A stretch of 64,000 nucleotides of DNA, from contig JAULSN010000003.1 of assembly GCA_033439765.1 (NCBI GenBank), forward strand, positions 868,001 to 932,000, given 5' to 3'. A program made the position numbers and the translations under genes. Under the pieces are notes generated by a model, which saw only the letters and a list, made by a program, of their open reading frames with translations, was not told the DNA's origin and did no database searches. This document shows positions 23,661 to 35,065 of this stretch, in pieces (within the stretch, counting starts at the first letter, position 1; each line of letters begins with the position of its first letter). The stretch comes from Lasiosphaeria ovina (Eukaryota > Ascomycota > Sordariomycetes > Sordariales > Lasiosphaeriaceae).

Positions 23661-24513
23661 ATGGCATCCAACTCTAAGACACTGGCAGTGCTTGGCCAAC
23701 CCGGCGCGGGCAAGAAGACGCTGGTGGGCAGCCTGCTATACAAAGTACGTCATCTGATTTAGGTTGCTCACTAACTTCCATCGCACCACGCCGTGAATTT
23801 CAGAATTTCATCTCATCTTGCTAACTTTCGCTTGGCGGCTGGCTAGTGCGGGATGGATCTCAGTCTTCTCCAACAGCTTGAGAGCTCCGGCACCAGCAAA
23901 TATGTCGATATTGTTCCTTTCTTCGAGCAGCACAAGCTGGCCAAGACGTTTTGTGCCCCATCCACCACCATCACTATTGTCGACGGCAAGCCCTGATCCC
24001 TCCCTCCCCAGCATACTTAGCTTTAATGTCTACGGGGCCATATTCTAATCATTGTACGCATTAGGCAAGACACCTGACCTCGTTATTTGGGTTGTGGACG
24101 CGTCTGCCCTAGACCGTGGCGCATCAAGCGCTGATGAGTTGGCGTCGTTGATCTCTCACAAAGGCATCGAACCCAAGGAGAAATTGTTGATTCTTGTGAA
24201 CAAGATGTATAAGTGGCCCCGCAAGACCAGGGTTATGAGCCGTACTAAATTACTTCTATAGGGATGAAACCGAGTGGTCTGAAGAGGTGTTTGAAGCGAT
24301 ATCGAGCTCCTTCAAAAGCATCGATCTGGACTCGTCCGGCGAGTAAGTGTCTCTCACTGTATATCCTCCTCTCCTGTGTAGTGAAGTTATGCCTAATCGA
24401 CTGCCAGGACATACACTATCCCAGTCTCAGCTCTGCGCGGAGACAACCTTCTAGAGGCCCCAAGTGTGCCGTGGGCCAACACTGGGCCGACTATGATGCA
24501 AGCGCTCGGGTAG
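23661..24513 (+). CDS. stand-alone elongation-factor-like GTPase domain
   Basis: Five exons (23661-23744, 23847-23985, 24065-24206, 24262-24342, 24408-24513) join in frame to 183 residues. Visible features: P-loop GQPGAGKKT (12-20), SLLYKCGMD (as in the eEF1A/HBS1 LIYKCGGID region), KTFCAPSTTITIVDG, PDLVIWVVDAS, VNKMDETEW (G4 NKMD at 120-123), VSALRGDNLLE (G5), then a stop. This is the G domain of eEF1A/HBS1/eRF3-type factors without domains II and III. The G3 DxPGH motif is missing, replaced by DGKTPD, so GTP hydrolysis is doubtful. Intron 2 is GC-AG (GCAAGC...TAG). It could be a domesticated fragment or a decaying copy; the intact frame and spliced structure favour a real gene. Confidence 0.7.
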
Positions 24514-25368
24514 ACAGATGCTTTGGCCGGCACTGTCATGATGTCTTTGGATATCACGTCGGTTACGATATAACAGAGTTGTGGTATATAGCGCTCCGTT
24601 GTCTCCTCCCCTCCACCGAGTTCATTTGGGTCATTATCATGGTGTTTCAGACGCATTTCTTGGCGGGCAAAATATGCCATGAAATCGACTGTGCTCCAGC
24701 AGGAGAGCCTGATTGCAGTGCAGAAAGAAGCAGCAAGCGGCCTTGACGGCTGCGTGTTAATTATGTAAAAAGGTTACAGTCAGTCCAGACGCACTGGCAG
24801 CGACTGGCTCGGGTGTCACTGCTAGATCCTCCAATCGGGTTCACCGCTCTGCAAATATTCTTCAGTTGAAGATAAACAGAATCGCACGCTCTGATTCGCT
24901 TTACCACCGTCCACCGAGACCCAACCTACGGCATCCCCTTGGTGCGAGGGTTAAGTCCGGGCTTTTTTCCCCCGTGTTCTAATTCGTTGCGCCCCCTCTT
25001 CCCCAGCCCCTATTGGCTGTAGGGCTCAGAAGGGTTAGAAGGGAAAAAAGGAGACCGGGCACACTGGTCCGGGCATCTGAGACTGCCCAGTAGGCTTGGT
25101 CGACTCGCGCTGCGGGATGCTGTACAACCAATATGCCCTCGGTGTCAGCCAATCGAGGGCCCTTGTTCATGGGGGGCCAGCTGCAGACTCGGGGGACCGT
25201 CACCTAACTTGTCCGGGTGGTCTGTGCCCCCACGACCATCAGCATAGCCGCTCTCTTTGCATATTCCGCGCAGTCTCGCCCAATTTCCTCTGGGGGGGAA
25301 ATGCTCCAATTTACACGCACACAGCACTCTCGCTAGCTTCTCGATCACCAACCATTGCAACAACAACC
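24514..25368. other. spacer between G-domain gene and STAND gene
   Basis: No convincing exon. It presumably holds the STAND-gene promoter and leader; the leader is open in frame upstream of the chosen ATG but lacks coding character. Confidence 0.5.
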
Positions 25369-28300
25369 ATGAAGAAGCTGTTCGGAAAGATCGCGAAGCG
25401 ACCACGAGCAGCAGACGCAGATGCTCCAGCGTCGGAAATCCCTCCCAGCCCCGTTGTTCCTCTAGAGCGGCATGGTCTCTTCCAACTGACTGGGAAAACA
25501 TGCAGCCTGAGCCCAGACACAAACGACCACGAGCAGTATCCGGTCGACATCATCGCTATACATGGCCTGAACGGACACCCCTTTAATACCTGGACGCACG
25601 AGAATGGGACACTATGGCTGAAGGACTTGTTGCCCGGTCATCTTCCAGGTTGCCGTGTCTACACTTACGGATATCCTTCGCACGTGTTCAGCAAGTCATT
25701 CATGGAAGTTAAGGAATACGCACGAGCACTCGTGGACTGGATACGATCCGAGGTCCTTCGTGACGACAACTCAGACCAGGCATGTCACACCTTATCTACG
25801 CATCTGCCGCTTTTCGCATCTGACCCGTTGAATGACGCAGCGCACTCGTCCCATCCTGTTCGTGTGCCATAGCCTTGGCGGCATAGTCTGCAAACAGGTT
25901 AGAGAGCATGTGCCTGCACACCCGGACCTTCGTCGTTGCTGATTTCCTTCCTTCCTATCTGCATAGGCTTTGGTGATTGCGCATGAGGACGACCCTGTCC
26001 CTGGCAACGTCAAATTCCTGCGATCAGTTGCGGGGATTGTTTTCTTCGGGACACCACATAGGGGAAGCAACACGGGAGATCTTGGCCGCCTAGTCGGGGT
26101 GGTAATAAATGCGGTGGCAACAGCAACCTCCGCTGGGTTGCAGCGCAGGCCCGTCCGTGTTGACCTTCTAGGTGGGCTCGAATATGACGCAAAACCGCTT
26201 CAGGAACTTACGGACTCGGTCCGTAACCGACTGGAAGGTCTTAAGCTTGTGTCATTCTACGAAACCAGGCCGGAGCCTCCATTCAGCAGCGTAGGTGATG
26301 TTGAACCCAACGAATGATTCAGAGCCCCAGGGGGTTTATTTCGTAGTGGCTTACTTTTTCGGTTGCGACAGGTGATTGTCGAGAAACATTCTGCGACCTT
26401 GGGGATGCCGGGAGAGGAGATCTCGGCTCTAAATTCAAGTCATCGAGCGATGTGCAGGTTCCCTTCAGGCGACGGCGAATACAAACTGGTTCTCGACGCT
26501 ATAAAAAGGATCGCAAAGAACCCAACCCGGAAACCCAAACGAGCAAGCACACAATCTTCCCAGAAAACTTGGAGCGACACAGAAAAGTCGTGCATGTCGC
26601 TCTTCAGCAGATTTGACGTGTCTGAGTATCAGACCAGGCTCCCGACCCCGGCACAAGGGACATGCCAATGGATCATGAAGCACCCCTTGTTCGCTTCATG
26701 GTTGGGGAAGGCCGGGAACGCATTATTCTGGCTCACTGGACATCCAGGCTGCGGCAAAACCATCATGTCATTCTTCTTGGCTAAGCAACTAGAAGAAATC
26801 CCGGGGTCCACAAGCAGTGTCTGCATCTACTTTTGTGACGACAAGATCAGCACGCAAAGGGATGCCAACAACATCCTCATCGGCCTCATATTCCAGCTTA
26901 TCCGCCAACATCGGAGCCTCGCTCGACATACCAGCAGGTTTTATCAGTTGCACCAACAAAATATCGTCCAGAAGTTCACGGCGCTTTGGGAGCTTTTCAA
27001 AGCCATTGTCCTTGACTCCAAGTACCCAAAGTCTCAGCAAACCATCATCATCATAGATGCCTTGGACGAGTGCGAGGAGACCACGCGTCGGGTGCTGCTT
27101 GAGTCTATCAAAGGCTTTCTCCAGTACCTAGAGCCTCCCTCGGCTACCAGGCACGTCAAGTTTGTCCTGACAAGCCGACCCGACTTGACCGAGGTCGAAT
27201 GCATGGTTGATAGCGTCTCTAAGAATCGGATCCTCATTGATGAAGTCCGAGGAGGACAGGATGGGGACCTGAAGATCTACATTCAGCAGAGACTAGACGA
27301 CATCTCCCGACAGCGGCAGATCCCACCCAAGATAAAGGAGTCCCTCCAGAAAGCGCTTTACTCGGGGGCCGGCCATACCTTTCTTTGGGTGGAAATGATA
27401 CTCTCCGCCTTGGAAAGGAGTCCACTGCTGTCGGTCAACGAGCTTAAGGCGTTTGTTAAGCGGATTCCGGAAGACCTGGAGATGACTTATATGGAATTCG
27501 TCTCCAGCATCCCCTCAGGCCATCTTGATGCAGCCTCCAAGCTGCTGAAGCTCATATTGGGCAGCTCAAGGCCGCTATCCCTTGACGAGATCAACACGGC
27601 ATTTAGTATCGACCCCAGTCACCACACCGCCGAGAGCGTCGAAGAAAACTGCCAAACAGGAATGCAGCGCACTCTCCAGAATATCTTGGGGCCCCTAGTC
27701 AGGGTCTCAAACTCCAGAGTCTCGCTCGTCCACCATTCAGCCAAGGAATTCATCCTGCACCGCGCCAGTGCGAAAGCAAAGCTCCCACCCGAGATCCGCA
27801 CTATCAAGACGGAAGGATGCGCGCTGGCCATCGCCACGGCTTGCATACAATATCTCCTCCTCGACGATTTCAGCGACGACTTATTCAGTCTTGTCGACTC
27901 ACCTGTCAATTCACCCATGGATTCTCCCGTCGACTCCTCAGACCCAGATGACAGTCCGGCCATCTCCGTATCGGGCAAGCCATTCTGGGAAGACGAGGGC
28001 GAAGAGCTCGCCACAGGCGGCATGTTCAAGGAAACGGGTGAGCTAGACGAGGACACGTGCCAGCTCATAGCCGCAAAGCACCTCTTCTACCCCTATGCCG
28101 CCCTCCACTGGACCGAGCACTTTGCGGAGTGCGAAGCATCAGCGCCCGCCGAGCTCAGGGATGCCGCCGGACTACTCCTCAACTACAATAGTGCCAACTG
28201 CACCAACTGGCTGCGATTCCACTCCACCGAGGCGGTGGCCGGGGACCAGAGCGTCCCTGGAGCCCTCGACGAGATCACCCTGGCAGCCTTTTTCAACTTG

Positions 28301-29368
28301 CACGGCATGCTGGAGCATTTCCTCGACAGCCAGCAACCCGTTCCTCAGACCCACCTCGACGCTGCCTTATTCTGGGGAGCAGGGCGGGGCCACGGCAAGG
28401 TCGTCAGCACGCTCCTCGGCGCGGGCGCCGATCCAAGCGCACGGCCCGAGGTCTCCAGCAAGCAGACGGCCTTGATTGCCGCGTGCAAGAACGGACATGT
28501 CGATTGCGTCAAGATTCTTTTGGCCGACGACCGGACGGACGTGAACGCAAAGGGGGAGCGCGGGCGCACGGCCCTGTCGTTTGCGAGCTCGAACGGGCAC
28601 AAGGACGCCGTACAGGCTCTCCTGGGCGAAGCAGACTGCAGGGCCGACGAGCAGGACGACCCGGGCAGCACGCCGCTGATCTGGGCGGCTCGAGGCGGCA
28701 GTCCCGAGATTGTCAGGCAGCTAGCTCGGCATCCGGCCGTCGACGTCAACCACGGCGACAAGACGGGACGCACGGCTGCGTCCTGGGCCGCAGGCGACGG
28801 GATGGACGACGCGCTGAAGGCGCTGCTCGGCGACGGGAGGGTCGACCCGAACCTGCCGGACAACCAAGGCCGGTCGCCGCTGTCGAGGGCGGCAGGCGAC
28901 GGGTGCACGGGCGCGGTGCGCGCGCTCCTGCGGGACGGGCGGGTGGACAAGGCGAGCGTCGACAAGAGCGGCCGGAACGCCATCTCGTGGGCGTGCGAAC
29001 GCGGGCACGTGGACACGTTGCGGGTGCTGCTCAGGGGCAAATGTCCGGGGGTCGACGAGCCGGACGACGCTGGGTGGGCGCCGCTGGCCTGGGCGATCCA
29101 GAATAACGCACCGGAGATTGTGGACATGTTGGCGGCGCACCGCCACGATGGCGCTGCGGTGGATCTGGAGCGGGAAGACTCTTCCGGACGGACGGCCCTG
29201 TCGTGGGCGGTGGAATACGGCCATCCCGAAGTCGTGAGGGCGTTGTTGCGAGCGGGTGCTGATCCCGATGCTGAGAATTCAAAGGGCATAGCACCCAAGA
29301 CTGCCGCTCTGAGGGGATTGAAGCGGACTGAGATTGTTGAGCTTCTTCAGAATGCGGGGAAGGGATAG
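25369..29368 (+). CDS. STAND receptor: serine esterase-NACHT-ankyrin
   Basis: Exons 25369-25779, 25841-25897, 25967-26290, 26372-29368 give 1262 residues. Residues 60-290 form an alpha/beta-hydrolase (IIAIHGLNGHPFNTWT; nucleophile Ser148 in CHSLGG; FFGTPHRGS; His288 in SSHRAMCRF). The NACHT-type NTPase follows, with Walker A GHPGCGKT (387-394), Walker B IIIIDALDECEE, and a later HHSAKEFI motif. An acidic/Ser-Pro linker precedes about eight to nine ankyrin repeats (GRTALSFASSNGHKDAV type) to the C-terminus. This is the architecture of fungal NLR-like STAND proteins, where repeats sense a ligand and the esterase acts as effector. Intron 1 is GC-AG (CAG|GCATGT...GCAG). All catalytic and nucleotide-binding motifs are present, so the gene looks functional. 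Confidence 0.92.
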
Positions 29369-30113
29369 AATAGAGTAATAGGTTGCAGCGTTTGGGAACC
29401 ATCGAGCAGATGTCAACATTTTGACCTTGTGTCTTGAACTTCCCGACCGAGAAGTGGGATTCGGGGACGGGTAGGGGTTATGAAAGGAAGTCGGGAACTA
29501 TCAGGGGGAACTCGATGATTGACGTATCTTGGCAGAACGAATTTCTTATACACCGCACACAGGGACCAAAAGCAGCAAATTATGATAATCCACATGCTAG
29601 AAATAACCTAGGTCCATATCAACATTAATTAATAACCTATTACCTACGGTAGTCTCGTTTAGTTAACTAAAAAGACCAATGCTCCGCTGAGTTCATAACT
29701 CCGTACCTAGCCGAGAATTGTTCTGGAAGCCTACTTAAGTTTCAACGCCCTACTGGAGCCGCACGCGTAAAACAACGTCCGGTCTAAAAAGGGGAGCAGG
29801 ATAGTTGAATACCCACGGTGCAGAGACAAGCAAAAAACATAAAAACACCTACAACACCAGGGATTCGCTGGTCGTCACCGACCCAACTACTAGTCTAGCG
29901 GTTATAAGCCTTGTCTCTGGGACTCAAATTAATTAGGCAAGGCATGTCTAATATCGACTGCCATTACATGCGGATCCCGCCGGTCATCACCTGCCTGCCC
30001 ATTGCCGTGCGCGAGTAAGAAGGGCCCATCATGCCCATGCATTATTAAGTATTACTCCCAACGTAAGGTATGAGAAGAGCGTTTTTAATTACACTGCTTG
30101 TAATGTCCACAGC
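29369..30113. other. intergenic with dispersed repeat
   Basis: Holds dispersed-repeat copy 2 (29680-29797) and AT-rich DNA with several TTAATTA motifs; no gene. Confidence 0.55.
29680..29797 (+). repeat. dispersed repeat, copy 2
   Basis: CTCCGCTGAGTTCATAACTC...CGTACCTAGCC...GCCGCACGCGTAAAACAA, a diverged match of 22668-22795 in the same orientation. Confidence 0.6.
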
Positions 30114-30264
30114 TCAGATCATGTTGGGATTCCCCGTGCAGACCACGCCGGGCACGGCGGCAGCAAACCCGCTCTCAACCAGCGGCATACTATGCACCCC
30201 GGCATGCGGCAGCGCCGTCGCATGCACGCCCTGGCCACCGAACCCGAAGTTTGCCACAGCATGA

Positions 30265-30299
<35 letters not shown>

Positions 30300-30514
30300 T
30301 TGTTGAAGGAAATGTTGTGATTGTGCTGGTGGAGGCGGGTGCTGCGAGCGCGAGTGCCGCGCCGAATAGTTCCCATAGCTGTCCCTACTGCCGCTGCCGC
30401 TGCCGTTGCCTGCTGCGCCCGCGGAGAACTGCACCACCTGCGCCTCGTCGAGTATGTGCAGCCGCGGCTGCTGGCCCACACCCGGCTGCCCGAACCCTTG
30501 CGCGGCATGGTACA

Positions 30515-30549
<35 letters not shown>

Positions 30550-31037
30550 CCGTACAGTTGAGCGTGAGCGTTCCCTCCAACGACATAGGGCGGCGGCGGG
30601 TACCCAGCGCCACTACTGGGCGAAGGGAACTGCTGGCCGACATCCAAGGGGCTCGCCAGCCCGGCACGTATCGCAAAGTACGCCGTCTCGCCGCCCCCCA
30701 TCATCGCGGCGGCCTCGTTGCGCGCCAGGTTCTCGGGCGTCAGCGGTACTACCTCGTGCGCCGGCACCGGTATTGGCGCAAACGACGCCCTGTCGCCGTG
30801 GAAGCCTCCCGGCGAGGGATAGTGTGGCTGATACTGCAGCTGCGACGGCGGCCGGTGTAGTATTGGTGACTGCGCGCTGTTGTTGTTGTTGTTGTTGTTG
30901 TTTCCGCCGTGCATGTTGGCCAGCGACAGCCACTCGGACGCGCGGTTCGACGACGTCTCGGTGCCGATGCCCGAGTCGCGCGGCGAGAACTGCCCCACCA
31001 GGCTGTGCAGCACCGAGATGACCTCGCTGCGCCGCTG

Positions 31038-31069
<32 letters not shown>

Positions 31070-33047
31070 GCCGGTTGTGGTTGGTGGTGGTGGTGTTGGA
31101 CATGCGCGCCCGGTTCGCGTACTGCAGGGCGCACGCCTTCTCCTGGCACGCCTTGACTACCATTTCTAGGTGTTCGAGTAGGATTCGGTGTAGCTGTTGT
31201 GTTGTTTCGTCGTTCCCGCCTAGCCCGAACTCCCGCTGCAGCGCGTCGGCGAGAATCGGTGCGAGCCCCTTCCACTCGAAGGCGAACTCGCAGTCTTCCA
31301 TCACGGCGTGGTATTCTGGCGCAGACGGTCAGTGGGTTTGACAGCCACTAAAGGCCAAGCATGCATGCTGAGGGGGTTTGAAGAGAATGAAATGCCGGCA
31401 TCACTCACTGTACGACGGGATGGCGCACGGGTCGTCATTGTGGAAAATCAGCATCCACAGCTCGGCCCACTGCTTCTCGACCAGGATCTCGCCGCCCGAC
31501 TTGGTCGTCTCGCGGTGCCGGTCCAGGATGCGCATGATGGTCTCGCCGTCGACGCCGTCCTCGGGGTCCAGCGCCCGGCTCGGGCACCCCTCGGCCCGCT
31601 TGACGTGCGTCTCCTGCTCCGACTTGGTCGCGAAGATCTCATTGCACCGCGCGCACGAGTACGTCGACGTGTCGTCGCGCGCGTGCTTCTTGACCACGTG
31701 CTGCCTGGCGCGCTGTTAGTAAGGCGGCATGGCTTGAGCATGATTTGGGTTTGGGCTGCTATGCTCACCTCAGGTCCGACATGAGGGTGAAGTACGTCAT
31801 TGCGCACCCTTGGTGCTCGCGCACGTTGAAGCGGCGCGGGTTCCGTGCGCGGTACGGGCACCTGATCCGCAGCATGGGCCGCTGCCGTTTGGTGACGTTC
31901 GCCGCTGCCGTCGCAACGTCGACGCCGTCCCCCCCGGCCTGCTGCGCCTGTGCGTCGAGGTCACTGCGCTTCCGCTTGCCGGAGGGCCTCTCGGGTCCCG
32001 ACTCGCCGCGGCCGTCGTCGCCGGATACGGCCGCGCCGGATGTCCTTCGGCCGGACGGCGTCGGGTCCTGGTCGAAGTCCTGCAGGTCCGGCATGCTCTC
32101 GACCAAGCCGGTCAGGACCTCGGCGTAGCGGAGCGTGAGGCTGCGGCCGAGCTCGCGCCGGCCCTTTCCGAGGTCCGCAAGCCCGACGCCGAGCACGGTG
32201 CGCAGCGTGAAGTTGAGGATCTTGTCGACCTGGCCCTCTGATACGTCTTCGGTGATGGTCGCTTGGTCGTCCGAGTCGCAGTCGACCGGCGAGACGACGG
32301 GTGGGACGTCGTCTTCGAGGCGGAGCTCTGCCATTGGCAGGTTCGGGTTCGCTGCGACCGGGGCAGGCTCGTCGTCTTGGTCCATGTCAATACTGGAATA
32401 GAGTCAGCAATCGGGTCTAATAGTCAAGTCCCTGCCATCCGTGGACAAGAGGAGGTTGCCAACCTGCTACTCGCGTCGCTCATTTCTTCCTCGGAGGAAT
32501 CATCCGTGTCAAAGTATGACCGCTCGTGGGGGAACGGATATCCTTTCGGAGCGGTTGCCATGTCTTGATTGTCTTCGGCCTCCATGACGACGCCCGAGTC
32601 TTTGGAGCTGGACTGGAAGGAGAAGCGAATGGGATTGGACACCGGGCCCTCGTCGTCTATGTCGGGGGACGACGGCCTGTCGTGGGACATGGACTTGTGC
32701 GTCAGCAGCGCTTCGTACTGCTGCTCTCGACCTCCAGCGTGGCGATGGCTCTCAGGGCGGGCCGGCCCCATGGCAAGCGACTCTGGCAGCGGCGACTGCA
32801 CCGGGGTTGGGTAGGACCTCCTCTCGCCGCGGACAGCAGGCAGGCACGTCTCGCCGCCGAATGGTTCGCAATGAGAATGAGATGATATATCGCGCTGCCG
32901 TGCCATCTTGCGGGCATAGACGTCTGAATTGTGGGCCACAGAATGGCTCCGGGGCATGGGGCCTTGGCCATGACCATGCATCGCTGCGCCGTCTGCTTGT
33001 GTGGCGAATTCGAGGCGTTGGCCGTTCATGCTGGCGGGCCGGCACAT
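30114..33047 (-). CDS. C2H2-like zinc-finger regulator with Q/N/G tracts
   Basis: Exons 33047-32464, 32392-31769, 31704-31409, 31315-30114 join in frame to 901 residues. The middle carries the fungal zinc-finger block RIRCPYRARNPRRFNVREHQGCAMTYFTLMSDLRQHVVKKH followed by YSCARCNEIFATKSEQETHVKRAEGC, a diverged C2H2 pair known from many ascomycete nuclear proteins. The N-terminus is Ser/Asp-rich with a basic GKRKRS patch, a likely nuclear signal. The C-terminus has a poly-Gly run, a poly-Asn run and two poly-Gln runs, each encoded by nearly pure trinucleotide repeats. It is likely a nuclear regulator. DNA binding is inferred only from the finger motifs. Confidence 0.85.
30267..30305. repeat. 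(CTG/CAG)n encoding poly-Gln
   Basis: About eleven CTG units plus TTG units. On the coding strand they are CAG/CAA codons of the zinc-finger gene. Confidence 0.95.
30516..30549. repeat. (CTG/CAG)n encoding poly-Gln
   Basis: Eleven consecutive CTG units on the plus strand, read as CAG codons in the zinc-finger gene. Confidence 0.95.
30878..30902. repeat. (GTT/AAC)n encoding poly-Asn
   Basis: Eight GTT units, read as AAC codons in the zinc-finger gene. Confidence 0.95.
31041..31068. repeat. (GCC/GGC)n encoding poly-Gly
   Basis: Nine GCC units, read as GGC codons in the same gene. Confidence 0.95.
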
Positions 33048-34400
33048 GAACTACGCACAGCACAGTACGGTACAGTACGTAATTGAGATGCACAGGTTTT
33101 GGAGCGGTGAAAGACGCAGGATTGACTGGCGGTCGTTGGAGGAGGGAGAAGTGCAGTGGGACAGAGACGTCGTCGGCCCGGCAGCTGGCTTCGCCCTCAA
33201 TCGACGGGGGATGACTGCCGAGACTCGATTCGAGCCTGCGGATGCAGCAGGCGGACCAGTTCGCCAGGCCCCAAGTACCGCCTGTCAGCACGTCGAAAGG
33301 CGTGTTAACGCTCGGCCAGGGGCTGCCAGGCTCCCTCTCCCTTCCAATGCAACATGGCGTGTTAGTGGCATGCCGCGCGGACGGCAGCCAAGTACTTGGC
33401 TGCCGTACTCGTACTGTTGCATCTCGGTCGTGATTGGTTCATGACAACCATCACAGCTGGGGTTACCCCCCATGAGCCCCTGGTCGCTCCTGGATGCAGG
33501 TCAGAGAGCGACCGAGAGGGGTCCATGAGTGAAGACTGCAAAGCCAGTTGCCGTTAGAAATGGACATGCCTGAACGCCATGACAAGGAGACGAGTTTCCT
33601 GTTGACCCCCTTTTAACAATCTCATCATACTCTCCTTTCTCACTCACTAAGCACTTCTGTCGACTAGGAGTAAGGTTCAGGGAGAAGAGAAGAAACCCTC
33701 GGACTTACCCCCACTCACCCACCCCCTTCCCCACACAACCAATATTAGCCGCCGCTAAGGTGTGGAGGGTGCCGTGCCCAAGGCAACCAATCTACAGCCT
33801 TACAAAGTTCCGGGCCGCCTCCGTCCCGTTCCACACATCTTCAACCCGCCAAGTTGGCAGAGCCCTGCGATTTGCGATATGCGATGAAGGGACGTCCAGG
33901 ACGTCGCGTGTCAAAGCGTGCCCTTACACCACCAAACGTCAACATCCGCCCAAGGACCGGGCTAGGGTCGACCCCTGGCCCACACACCATCGAGCCGGCC
34001 GGACACATGGCCATCGTCATGAGCTAGGAATGTCCACCAATGCTGGGACCTTCGCGGCCATGATATTGCTCGCGGACGCGTTGTTCGCAGCATGCCCCGG
34101 CAATTACATTACATGGCTCGGCTTGGCAGCCCCGTGTTGTGTTGTCTTGACTTTGGGGGCGGGAATGGCATCACCGCGTGTCCAGATACCAGATACCTCA
34201 GGCTATAAAGGCCTGGGCCAGGCATTACCATGGCGAAATTGTGTCCAGGCCGCAGACGACGACGATCAGGCTCGACTCAGGTTTCCCATCTCAGACTATT
34301 CTCAGACTATTCTGTCAGTTGCTCTCAGCCTGCGGCCAAGTTGCATCTCTGCCTCGCAGTCAAAGACCCTCGGCCAACCAATCAAACTATTCAGCTCACC
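33048..34400. other. intergenic, divergent promoters
   Basis: Upstream DNA of the zinc-finger gene (-) and the small gene at 34401 (+). A 245-codon open frame at 33760-34497 has no coding character. A TATAAA lies at 34204. Confidence 0.5.
34204..34209 (+). promoter_or_regulatory. TATA box of the 34.4 kb small gene
   Basis: TATAAA about 195 bp before the ATG at 34401; the distance resembles that at the PLAC8 gene. Confidence 0.35.
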
Positions 34401-34687
34401 ATGTCCTCGACCGCGTCAGTGTTCGACGGGAGCGACAGTGGGAAGGGGTAAGCAGAACGAAATCTCGCAAAGACTTCGTGGTTGTTCAGCGCATTGACTC
34501 GAGCTAACTCATTCTTGACAGCTCGTCGCAAGGCTCTACGTCGTCAACGTCTGTGATGCTGGCCGCGTACCTCCAAGACACGAACACGTGGACGGATCGG
34601 CTTGCCCAGCTGCAGCTCCAGCCCGCTGCCTCGGCCACCAGGGCCGGCGACACTGCAGCGCCTTCCGACTCGAGGTCTCGGTTATGA
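34401..34687 (+). CDS. small hypothetical protein, two exons
   Basis: Exons 34401-34447 and 34522-34687 join in frame across a 74-bp GTAAGC...CAG intron with a textbook GCTAAC branch point, giving 70 residues. The protein starts MSSTASVFDGSDSGKGSSQG, continues TSSTSVMLAAYLQDTNTWTDRLAQLQLQPAAS and ends in an Ala/Ser-rich tail. The ATG context CACCATGTCC is excellent. It has no signal peptide or domain I recognise. The middle (YLQDTNTWTDRLAQLQLQ) could form one amphipathic helix. Ser/Gly-rich with a single helix, it is probably a cytosolic or nuclear small protein of unknown role. Confidence 0.6.
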
Positions 34688-35065
34688 GACGGATGTGATG
34701 TGAATTATTGTATCAACACATGTATTATTATTTTCTTTTTCTCGGGTATTGCAGGTGTGACGGTGCATTCAGGAGTTTAGGGAGAGAGGTCCTTTCATTT
34801 TGTTTGTGGCTTTAACCATGACTCGACTGGCTACCTACTCGAAGAGCGAAAACCAATATTATGCTGCTCCCGGCACAGGTGCAGCCCGGACTACTTCAGG
34901 CCGGCACCAAGCGGATCCGACGCTCATTCTCGCAACACCTCGGCATACAGTCTCAGATCCTCCGGCGGCGGAAACAACGCACAAACCAGAAAGGACATGC
35001 CCCGCTCGCCTGCTCTCGACATCATCTCAGTCCAATCCACCTACCCAAGTCTCTTCGATCCCAGC
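34688..35065. other. 3' spacer, no gene seen
   Basis: Between the stop codons of the small gene (+) and the Cys-rich gene (-). Nothing recognised. Confidence 0.5.

Noticed and set aside
33760..34497. 245-codon plus-strand open frame
   Set aside because: No domain or conserved order, and it overlaps the promoter and first exon of the better-supported small gene at 34401.
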